This document shows positions 57,805-64,000 of a stretch of DNA of 64,000 bases, in pieces. This DNA comes from Rathayibacter sp. VKM Ac-2759. Lineage in GTDB: Bacteria; Actinomycetota; Actinomycetes; Actinomycetales; Microbacteriaceae. The notes beneath the pieces are model-generated. The model was given only the letters and a program-made list of their open reading frames with translations. It had not been told where the DNA came from and ran no database searches. Location of the stretch: assembly GCF_009834225.1 (NCBI RefSeq), contig NZ_CP047176.1, positions 2,666,001-2,730,000 on the forward strand, written 5' to 3'. Made by a program: the position numbers and the translations under genes. The stretch's first letter is position 1. Each line of letters opens with the position of its first letter.

Positions 57805-58887
57805 TCATCGGCCCCGCATGGCCGCCAGCCCTCGGCCTCGCGGGGAGAACCCGAGGCCGACCAGCGGGATGAGCGCGGCGAGCGCCAGCAGTGCTCCGAC
57901 ATCGCTCGTCGCGAGCTGGAGTGCGAGCGGAGTCCAGGGGAGGACGACCGCCGCGGCGCCCACCCCGATCAGCAGACCGACTCCCGTCTGCAGCGCGGTC
58001 TCGACGGCGAGGGCGAGCGCGAGGCGCGGGCTCGAGAGGCCGAGACTGCGGTACAGCGCGAGGTCTCGGCGTCGAGCCAGCCAGGTCGCGCCGATCCCCA
58101 TCGCGCTGAGCACCGCCCCCAGAGGGGGCCCGGCCGCGGAGAGGCGTTCGGCGAGGCGGGTGTCGAGCTCTCGCTCCTGACCGAGGGTGGGATCGAAGGG
58201 CGCGGTCGTCGTCTCGTACTCGGCGGGGAACCACGAGACGGCGATCGCTTCCACGCCCGCCAGAGCCTGGTCGTCGGCTTCGACCAGGCATTCGACGACC
58301 GTCCCGGACGCGGGTTCGGCGAGGACGACCGCTCGGTCGAGGAAGGACATGCGCGGCGAGGCGGCGGCCACCTGATCGATCTGCGCCGACCGGGTCTCGC
58401 CTGCGACGACGAGGCCCGCGAGAGTGCCCGGGCCGTCGAGTCCTGCGCGGGAGGCGAGGAGCACTCCCGCCACCGCGGACCTCGGCATGTCGCGACGGAG
58501 GGAGTCGCCCGGCCAGACCACCTCCGCGTAGCCCGGTGTCGCCGTGACGAGAGTGACCGACAGGCCGTCCGCCGAGGGCACGGTGGCACTCGAAGTGACC
58601 CCGCCCGCGCCGACCACACCGGAGACGGAGCGGAGCGCGTCGCACCGGTTCGCCGGAAGGGGGAGGCGGTCCTTCGCCGAGATCGTCAGGACGGTGGAGC
58701 CGGCGAGGACGCGCTCCGCCGCCGCCGACTCGATGGCGCCGACGTCGGCCGCGGTGAGTGCCGGCACCAGGAGACCCGCGAGGAGCGCGCTTCCCAGAGC
58801 GACCGCGCCCAGCGCCGGCTGCCCTACGACGGTACGGACCGCCTCCTGCGCGATCACGCCGAGACGGAAGCGGCGCCGGTCAGCCAT
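57805..58887 (-). CDS. ABC transporter permease, FtsX/MacB-like
   Basis: The 360-residue membrane protein has an N-terminal transmembrane helix (about residues 27-49), a ~190-residue extracellular domain, and a C-terminal cluster of three helices with the FtsX landmark LARRRDLALYRSLGLSSPRLA. The long first extracellular domain is MacB-like. It is the last gene of the five-gene operon and overlaps the ATPase gene by 8 nt. It probably drives export or remodelling with the membrane-fusion protein encoded two genes upstream. Confidence 0.8.
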   Translation of the reverse strand: MADRRRFRLGVIAQEAVRTVVGQPALGAVALGSALLAGLLVPALTAADVGAIESAAAERVLAGSTVLTISAKDRLPLPANRCDALRSVSGVVGAGGVTSSATVPSADGLSVTLVTATPGYAEVVWPGDSLRRDMPRSAVAGVLLASRAGLDGPGTLAGLVVAGETRSAQIDQVAAASPRMSFLDRAVVLAEPASGTVVECLVEADDQALAGVEAIAVSWFPAEYETTTAPFDPTLGQERELDTRLAERLSAAGPPLGAVLSAMGIGATWLARRRDLALYRSLGLSSPRLALALAVETALQTGVGLLIGVGAAAVVLPWTPLALQLATSDVGALLALAALIPLVGLGFSPRGRGLAAMRGR

Positions 58888-59509
58888 GCCGTGCGGCCGG
58901 AGGTCCGACGAGGCGCCCCGCGTCGATCCGGATGATGCGGTCGCACGCCTCGGCGACGACGGTATCGTGGGTGGCGACGACGACGGCAGCGCCCGCCCCG
59001 GCCGCACTCATCAGGGAGCCGATCACCAGGGACCTCGAGACCGCGTCGAGCGCGGCGGTGGGCTCGTCGGCCAGGATCAGGTCGCTGTATGCGGCCATCG
59101 CCCGCGCCACGGCGATCCGCTGGCGCTCACCTCCCGAGAGCCGGTGGACGATCTGCCGGGCGAGGTGGTCGGCTCCGAGCGCCGTCATCACCTCCCACGC
59201 CGTCGCCTCCGCCGCGCGGCGGGAGGCTCCCGCGGAGAGGGGGCCCAGGGCGACGTTGTCGAGGGCGCTTCGGCGCGCGAGCACCGGGGTCGACTGGATG
59301 ATCCAGGCCGACCGTGCCGCGGGCACCGTCTTCAGGACGCCTCGCGTCGGCCGGAGGTCACCCGCCATGATCCCGAGGAGGGTCGACTTGCCGGCTCCGG
59401 AGGGACCGACCAGGGCGACGGTCTCTCCGGCATCGACGGCGAGGGTCACATCGAGGAGGATCGGGAGGGACCCGAGGAGGACGTCGACTCCGTCGAGGGT
59501 CACGAGCAC
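58880..59509 (-). CDS. ABC transporter ATP-binding protein, LolD/MacB type
   Basis: The 209-residue ATPase has Walker A VALVGPSGAGKSTLLGIMAG, signature HRLSGGERQRIAVARAMA and Walker B LILADEPTAALD, plus the H-loop VATHDT. The start overlaps the end of the membrane-fusion gene: GTG 59509 or 59503 (the latter forming GTGA). It energises the FtsX-type permease encoded downstream. Confidence 0.88.
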   Translation of the reverse strand: MLVTLDGVDVLLGSLPILLDVTLAVDAGETVALVGPSGAGKSTLLGIMAGDLRPTRGVLKTVPAARSAWIIQSTPVLARRSALDNVALGPLSAGASRRAAEATAWEVMTALGADHLARQIVHRLSGGERQRIAVARAMAAYSDLILADEPTAALDAVSRSLVIGSLMSAAGAGAAVVVATHDTVVAEACDRIIRIDAGRLVGPPAARHG

Positions 59510-60612
59510 GGTGGGGCGCCCGTCCTGCTGGAGACGAGCACCTCGTCCTTGGCGCTGAGCGGGCCCGAGACGGTGCTGCGTCCGAGCGCGCTGGACTCGA
59601 CGGTCACGGCGATGCGCTCCCGGGTCTCCTCCGCCCCGCGCCGGACCAGACAGGACGTACCCGACTCGCCCTCCCCGATGGCGGTGCTCGGAACCACCCA
59701 GGTTCCGGCCGTCGGCTCGGCGATCAGCAGGGCGTCGACCCTCGTCCGAGTGAGATCGATCATCCCGTCGAGTGCCTCCCACCCGGACGGATCGACTCCG
59801 AGACGGTCGGCAGCGAGGGGCAGCTCCCGCCCGCCGACCTCCAGCCGCTCCCCCGCTGCCGCGACGACCGCGCTCTGCACTGTCGCCGCGGCGCCCTCGC
59901 CCGCCTCGGACGCTCCGATCGCGTCGAGCAACGCGGTCGAGAGAGGCGGCCGACTCGTCACCACGACCTCTCCCGCGCCGGGAGCGGGCGCTCCGACGCG
60001 GAGAGTCGAGGTCGCGATACGCGTCTCGGCCTGCGGCAGGAAGACGACCCAGGCGGGATCGAAGGACTCGAGCGTCTCGGCGTCCGGCACCCCCAGCTCC
60101 TCCGCCAGGGCGCGCACTCCCGCGAGCGTCCACGCCGTGAAGTCGTCCGAATCGGAGGCGGGGAGATCGCGACCGACGAGGAGGCGATTGAGCGCCGCGA
60201 CGTCATCCCCGTCATCGCCGCGCCTGAGCTCCCTGCCGAACGGACGACCCGACGCGACCGCCGGCCTGTCGATCCCGCCGACGGTCGCCACGATGTCGCC
60301 GTCGCGGAGGACGGCGCCCGGCGCGACCCCCGTCGCCTCGACGATCCCGCTCCAGGCCGGAGCGTAGAGCTCGATGGCAGCGCTCCTGCCGACGACGACG
60401 GCGACCGTCCGCCGCGACGCGGCTGTGCTCGCCCGCACCGGCGACCAGACGTCGATGCTCGGCGTCAGCCTCGCCGTTCGAGTCGACTCGGCGAGCACGA
60501 TGTAGCCGCCGATCGGCAGCGCGATCCAGGCGAGCAGACCGAGCACGAGGAGGGCGCGGACGACGCCGGTCCCCGAGACGACCGGAGCTCGCCGCGTCAC
60601 CCCTCGCGTCAC
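59500..60612 (-). CDS. Membrane-fusion-like adaptor with peptidoglycan-binding-like segment
   Basis: The 370-residue protein has a single N-terminal transmembrane helix (residues about 18-41). A lipoyl/barrel-sandwich region (IELYAPAWSGIVEATGVAPG) follows. A PG_binding_1-like stretch comes next (GDDGDDVAALNRLLVGRDLP ... FTAWTLAGVRALAEELG), then a C-terminal beta domain (PTAGTWVVPSTAIGEGESG). Together these resemble HlyD/MacA-type adaptors from Gram-positives, in which the peptidoglycan-binding module sits inside the adaptor. It probably spans the cell wall to link the ABC pump to its cargo. It follows the lipoprotein gene by 1 nt. Confidence 0.75.
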   Translation of the reverse strand: MTRGVTRRAPVVSGTGVVRALLVLGLLAWIALPIGGYIVLAESTRTARLTPSIDVWSPVRASTAASRRTVAVVVGRSAAIELYAPAWSGIVEATGVAPGAVLRDGDIVATVGGIDRPAVASGRPFGRELRRGDDGDDVAALNRLLVGRDLPASDSDDFTAWTLAGVRALAEELGVPDAETLESFDPAWVVFLPQAETRIATSTLRVGAPAPGAGEVVVTSRPPLSTALLDAIGASEAGEGAAATVQSAVVAAAGERLEVGGRELPLAADRLGVDPSGWEALDGMIDLTRTRVDALLIAEPTAGTWVVPSTAIGEGESGTSCLVRRGAEETRERIAVTVESSALGRSTVSGPLSAKDEVLVSSRTGAPPCS

Positions 60613-60613
60613 G

Positions 60614-61228
60614 TCAGTACCCCACCGAGAGCGACGTCATCTCGGGGTAGAGCCGCGTGGCTTCGCTGAGCACGCAGTCGACCGCCTCCTCGGACTCGGA
60701 CTCGCCGACGGAGTCGACGAAGTCGGCCACGTCAGTCTCCTCCCCCGTCACGGCCAGCCCCTTGCCGCGCAGGCACTCCGCGGCCGCCTCCGCCAGGGGA
60801 GCGTCCATCACCTGCGGCTGCGACAGCTCGTAGGCCTGGGCGACGCTCGTTCGGTACACGGCCTCGCACTCGTCGATGTCCGCGAGAGCGGCGGTCCGCT
60901 CGTGCGTGCCGATATCGGCGGTGGACTGGTAGCGCACCCCGTCGACCGGACTGATCTGCGGACCTTCGACCGTCAGACCCCTGTCCGTCAGGCATCGGGC
61001 GTAGAGGACGAACGATGCGTCGTACTCCTCGAAGGTCACGACGCCGTCCTCGAGGAACGCCGCCTGCTCTCCGTGCCCGGCGTCGCGCTCCTGGGCCGCG
61101 AGTGCCTCGACCTGAGCGGACGACATCGCCTCGTGACCGACGGAGTCGCCGGGGGCCCCTGATGCGCAGCCGGTGAGCGCGAGAAGAAGGGCGCCGACTC
61201 CGGCCCTGGCGGCGAGTGATCGCCGCAT
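60614..61228 (-). CDS. Secreted lipoprotein of unknown function
   Basis: The 204-residue precursor has a signal peptide and lipobox LALTGC (Cys21). The mature protein contains four cysteines in a repeated pattern (YARCLTDRGLTV, IDECEAVY, AAECLRGKGLAV, VDCVLSE), suggesting two disulfides. The paired CL-x3-G segments recur in uncharacterised actinobacterial surface proteins. ATG 61228 overlaps the stop of the upstream peptide gene by one base (TGATG). A role as immunity protein or chaperone for the peptide is speculative. Confidence 0.75.
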   Translation of the reverse strand: MRRSLAARAGVGALLLALTGCASGAPGDSVGHEAMSSAQVEALAAQERDAGHGEQAAFLEDGVVTFEEYDASFVLYARCLTDRGLTVEGPQISPVDGVRYQSTADIGTHERTAALADIDECEAVYRTSVAQAYELSQPQVMDAPLAEAAAECLRGKGLAVTGEETDVADFVDSVGESESEEAVDCVLSEATRLYPEMTSLSVGY

Positions 61229-61593
61229 CAGGTGTTCCGCGAGTAGCCGCCGTTGATGGTGTGATTGCCGTACACCGTCGCCGACTGCGACCTCGACATG
61301 CTCGCCGTGACGCTGCCCCAGTTGTACTGCCACGACCCGACGGAGGCGCCGGCGATGGGGCGCGCTCCCGCGGTCTTGTTCCCCCAGCAGTAGCCGTCGA
61401 ACGAGGTGAAGGCGTTCGCCCTGCCGTTGTTGCCGTCGCTCCGGTAGTAGTAGGTGCCGACGTTGCACCCGCCGCTCGGCGTGACCTGGCTCGATCCTGA
61501 GCCGTACGCGACAGCCGGAGTCGCGGCGAGACCGGCGACGAGTGCTGCGGCGGCGAGGGTGACGAGAGCTGTGCGAAGGGACCGATCAGACAT
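61228..61593 (-). CDS. Small secreted two-cysteine protein, putative operon cargo
   Basis: The 121-residue precursor starts at ATG 61593, behind a perfect aaggagg ribosome site. A signal peptide (cleavage after AVA, residue 29) leaves a 92-residue mature chain rich in Gly, Ser, Asn and Tyr, with Cys43 and Cys69 likely bonded. GSWQYNWGSVTASMSRSQSA and the end GGYSRNT are its recognisable segments. I do not recognise the family; it faintly recalls lactococcin-972-like bacteriocins, without a clear match. It heads an operon of lipoprotein, adaptor, ATPase and permease, the arrangement expected for a secreted antimicrobial or surface factor with a dedicated ABC system. Confidence 0.7.
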   Translation of the reverse strand: MSDRSLRTALVTLAAAALVAGLAATPAVAYGSGSSQVTPSGGCNVGTYYYRSDGNNGRANAFTSFDGYCWGNKTAGARPIAGASVGSWQYNWGSVTASMSRSQSATVYGNHTINGGYSRNT

Positions 61594-61777
61594 GTTTCCT
61601 CCTTGGTGCTGAAGCGAGCCGATGCCGCTCCGAGGTGAGTAGTGCTCGAATCGTAGGACCCACACTCCCATACCGAGATGGCTCACGGTTCTTCTGTGGA
61701 TGACTCGTCGTTGGATCGGCCTGTGGAGGAGGAGCGATCCGGGCGGAGTGCTCCTGCGCCGGTGAGGCCGCCCCGGA

Positions 61778-61783
61778 TACGCT
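61778..61783 (+). promoter_or_regulatory. -10 element, leaderless type
   Basis: TACGCT ends 6 nt before ATG 61790 of the F420 oxidoreductase gene. Confidence 0.5.
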
Positions 61784-61789
61784 CGACCG

Positions 61790-62173
61790 ATGAGCATCCT
61801 CAGCGCCGACGGCCTCGCCTTCGTGACCGACCGGCACCTGGCCACCCTGTCGACACCGTGGCAGCAGGGGCGACTGCACGTCGTCGCCGTCGGCTTCACC
61901 TACGAGGAGGGCGTCGTCCGCGTCATCACCTCGCGCGAGAGCCAGAAGGTGCTCAACGTCCGCCGCGGCGGCACCGCGACCGTCAGCCAGGTCGACGGGA
62001 TCCGCTGGCTGAGCCTCGGCGGGCCGGCGACGATCGAGGAGGAGCCGGAGGCCGTCGCGCACGCGGTCGAGCTCTACTCGGCCCGGTACCGCACGCCGCG
62101 CCCCAACCCGCTCCGCGTCGCCATCCGCATCGACGTCGACTTCGCCCTCGCCTCTTCGGGCCTGCGCGCCTGA
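61790..62173 (+). CDS. PPOX-class F420-dependent oxidoreductase
   Basis: The 127-residue split-barrel protein of the pyridoxamine-5'-phosphate-oxidase-like fold has VTDRHLATLSTPWQQGRLHV, VVRVITSRESQKVLNVRRGG (cofactor phosphate contact) and WLSLGGPATIEEEP. This size and pattern match F420-binding members, which reduce small electrophiles. The following membrane-protein gene starts 2 bp after it. Confidence 0.85.
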   Translation: MSILSADGLAFVTDRHLATLSTPWQQGRLHVVAVGFTYEEGVVRVITSRESQKVLNVRRGGTATVSQVDGIRWLSLGGPATIEEEPEAVAHAVELYSARYRTPRPNPLRVAIRIDVDFALASSGLRA

Positions 62174-62175
62174 TC

Positions 62176-63063
62176 GTGACTCGAAGCGATGCGCTCCGAG
62201 CAGCGGGCGGCACGTCATCCTTGCGCACCTACCGCTACGTGCGCCTCGCTCTCCTCGCCTCCGTCGTCTTCCTCTCCGTCGCGGTCGCGCAGCAGATCGT
62301 CGCAGGCGTGCCGTTGCGCTCCATCAGCGCGCTCTACTACACGCCGGGCCGCTCGGTCTTCGTCGGAGCCCTCTTCGCTGTGTCCCTCGCTCTCGTGGTG
62401 CTGGCAGGGAAGAGCCGCCGACGGTTCCTGCTGCTGCTCGCCGGGATGACGACGCCGGTCATCGCCCTGGTGCCCCCACCGCTACCGAGCGGCGAACTGC
62501 GCGCCCTCACCGGGTCGGGGTGCCCCTCCGGCATGGACCGCTGCCCACCCCCCGAGGCGACCGACGCCGCAGCCGTCGGCGTGCTCTCGTATCTCGTGGT
62601 CGCCGCGCTGGTGCTGACGGCCTCGATCGTGCTCGCGGCGGCCGAACGCAGGCTGGACCGCGCTCTCGCTGTCCGCACGGTCCTGGCGATCGCCCTGCTC
62701 GTCGCGCTCGGTGCGTGGTCGCCCTACCCCTCGTTCGACTACCTCGGACACTACGCCGCGGCCGCGCTGTTCTTCTTCTTCATCGCCGCAGCGGCCGGGG
62801 TGCATTCCGCGGCGCTGCCGGAGGAGGGAACGAGAGGGCCCGGATCGGCTCGCTTCCACTCGATCTCGAACGGCGTCCTGTCGGTGCTGATCTCAGGGGT
62901 CGACGTCGCGCTGGTCCTCCTGGTGCTCTCGGGTACCGCGGAACGGGTACTCGGTCCTCAATGGCTGCTCATCGGTGAGGCCGCGGGGCTGGGACTGTTC
63001 GCCGCCTTCTGGGTGCTCCAGACGGTCGAGAACTGGAATGAGTCGAACGCAGCGGCACGCTGA
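62176..63063 (+). CDS. DUF998-like integral membrane protein
   Basis: The 295-residue protein starts at GTG 62176. Seven to eight hydrophobic segments are spread over residues about 20-285. The loop FDYLGHYAAAALFFFFIAA and an early extracellular SISALYYTPGRSVFVGALF are typical of DUF998-type proteins. A Cys-containing, proline-rich loop follows the third helix (TGSGCPSGMDRCPPPEATD). The function is unknown. Coupling to the F420 oxidoreductase gene suggests co-expression only. Confidence 0.7.
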   Translation: MTRSDALRAAGGTSSLRTYRYVRLALLASVVFLSVAVAQQIVAGVPLRSISALYYTPGRSVFVGALFAVSLALVVLAGKSRRRFLLLLAGMTTPVIALVPPPLPSGELRALTGSGCPSGMDRCPPPEATDAAAVGVLSYLVVAALVLTASIVLAAAERRLDRALAVRTVLAIALLVALGAWSPYPSFDYLGHYAAAALFFFFIAAAAGVHSAALPEEGTRGPGSARFHSISNGVLSVLISGVDVALVLLVLSGTAERVLGPQWLLIGEAAGLGLFAAFWVLQTVENWNESNAAAR

Positions 63064-63346
63064 GACGCGGTCCTCGCACTCGTCGCCCTACCCTTCCTCC
63101 CCCCTACGCGGTCTCCAGACCCTCGAGAACGCGGACACCGGACGCCTCCCTTCGCTGCCCCCCGAATGCGGCGCAATATCTCGCACGGCAGGGTGAGCTG
63201 TCAACCTCCGTTACCCCGCGGAAACGCGGATCTACGGTCGGAACCGACGACGACGCTCACCCCACACCCCTACGGACGGACCCCCTCCGCCCGCTCTGCA
63301 GCGACGTCTCAGCGCGATCCCATCCCTCGACGAAGAAGGAAGTCAC

Positions 63347-64000
63347 ATGATCGACAGCACTGCGATCGACAGCATCATCGGTTCCCCCGTCCACGGCTCC
63401 GACGGAGACAAGATCGGCTCGGTCGAGCAGGTCTACGTCGCCGACGAGACCGGCACCCCCGTGTGGGCCACGGTCCGCACCGGACTGTTCGGCACCTCGG
63501 AGTCGTTCGTCCCGCTCGAGGGCGCGTCGTTCGACGACGGCCGCCTGAGCGTCGCCTACGACAAGTCCTTCGTGAAGGACGCGCCCCGCATCGACGCCGA
63601 CGGCGCCCTCAACGCCGACGAGGAGGCGGACCTCTACCGCTACTACAACCTCACCGGTGCGGCCTCGGCCTCCGAGACCGAGAACGTCGACAGCGCGGCC
63701 GGCTTCGGCGGCGCCGACGCCGACCTCGACGCCGCGCGAACGACCGGCATCGACACGAACGTCGGCCACGACACCTCCGGACCCACGACCGACGACGCGA
63801 TGACGCGCTCCGAGGAGCAGCTGCACGTCGGCACCGAGCAGGTGGAGGCCGGCCGCGCGCGCCTCCGCAAGCACGTGGTCACCGAGCAGCAGACCGTCAC
63901 CGTCCCCGTCAGCCACGACGAGGTCCGTGTCGTCCGCGAGCCGATCACCGACGCCACCGTCGACTCGGCCACCGCCGGGCCGGAGCTGAGCGAGGAGGAG
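63347..64000 (+). CDS. PRC-barrel / DUF2382 domain protein, C-terminus cut by window edge
   Basis: The 218 visible residues start at ATG 63347, behind gaagga. An N-terminal PRC-barrel-like domain (residues about 8-95, GSPVHGSDGDKIGSVEQVYV) is followed by a Gly/Asp/Thr-rich linker and a DUF2382 domain (RSEEQLHVGTEQVEAGRARL, RKHVVTEQQTVTVPV). DUF2382 proteins (YsnF/AvaK relatives) accumulate under stress. The frame continues past the window end, so the true length is unknown. Confidence 0.8.
   Translation, partial: MIDSTAIDSIIGSPVHGSDGDKIGSVEQVYVADETGTPVWATVRTGLFGTSESFVPLEGASFDDGRLSVAYDKSFVKDAPRIDADGALNADEEADLYRYYNLTGAASASETENVDSAAGFGGADADLDAARTTGIDTNVGHDTSGPTTDDAMTRSEEQLHVGTEQVEAGRARLRKHVVTEQQTVTVPVSHDEVRVVREPITDATVDSATAGPELSEEE

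Noticed and set aside
61228..61593. Clear lactococcin-972 bacteriocin
   Set aside because: The size, signal peptide and operon suit it, but the order of conserved segments I would expect (WxYG, SNYxH) is not present. Kept as unknown family.

Overview
The window is about 70% GC, with dense short-gapped genes and frequent GTG/TTG starts. Its gene content is typical of an actinobacterium: a fused biotin carboxylase/BCCP acyl-CoA carboxylase alpha chain, F420- and deazaflavin-type oxidoreductases, a GTP-dependent PEP carboxykinase, a RamB/PrpR-like regulator and a DinB-type mycothiol-dependent-enzyme fold. Gene order and the recurrent ctggtcgag...cgtatcgag intergenic palindromes suggest the family Microbacteriaceae (Rathayibacter/Curtobacterium/Clavibacter relatives). 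The genus is an inference. No rRNA, tRNA, phage, transposase or CRISPR array was seen. Layout, left to right. 1-2.8 kb: a truncated membrane histidine kinase, its LuxR-type response regulator and a TrmA-like RNA methyltransferase, all on the minus strand. 2.9-10.1 kb: Maf nucleotide pyrophosphatase, acyl-CoA carboxylase alpha chain, an LpdA-type NAD(P)H-quinone reductase, purine-nucleoside phosphorylase and a phosphosugar mutase, with two repeat-rich gaps. 10.4-19.5 kb: one long minus-strand nucleoside uptake and salvage operon (BMP lipoprotein, ABC ATPase, two permeases, cytidine deaminase, thymidine phosphorylase, adenosine deaminase), ending in an unexpected PTS IIA and IIB pair without a IIC. 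19.5-22.5 kb: a 40-bp tandem repeat, mannose-1-phosphate guanylyltransferase and a divergent GT4 mannosyltransferase. 22.6-26.1 kb: the sdhCDAB operon behind a DtxR/IdeR-like box. 26.1-28.5 kb: an AbiEi/DUF559 protein bracketed by palindromic repeats, then a YihY/BrkB membrane protein. 28.6-32.7 kb: the fructose PTS operon (DeoR regulator, 1-phosphofructokinase, IIA, IIBBC). 32.9-35.5 kb: exonuclease III, TrpRS and a HAD phosphatase. 35.8-41.2 kb: the glycerol locus (glpK, glpF, glpD and a divergent SorC-type regulator). 41.4-48.9 kb: RamB-like regulator divergent from pckG, double-hotdog thioesterase, AroQ, a methyltransferase, an aldo-keto reductase and RNase HI. 48.9-57.8 kb: a PrmC-like methyltransferase, small oxidoreductases and hydrolases, and an acyl-CoA ligase/quinone reductase/thiolase operon. 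57.8-61.6 kb: a tight five-gene operon that encodes a small secreted cysteine-containing peptide, a lipoprotein, a membrane-fusion protein with a peptidoglycan-binding-like segment, an ABC ATPase and an FtsX-type permease. This is the best candidate for a little-described system. 61.8-64.0 kb: an F420 oxidoreductase, a DUF998-like membrane protein and a truncated PRC-barrel/DUF2382 stress protein. Two sequence-wide patterns stand out. First, at least ten genes carry a TANNNT -10 element ending exactly 6-7 nt before the start codon, the signature of leaderless transcripts. Second, several families of palindromic repeats occupy nearly all the gaps over 300 bp.
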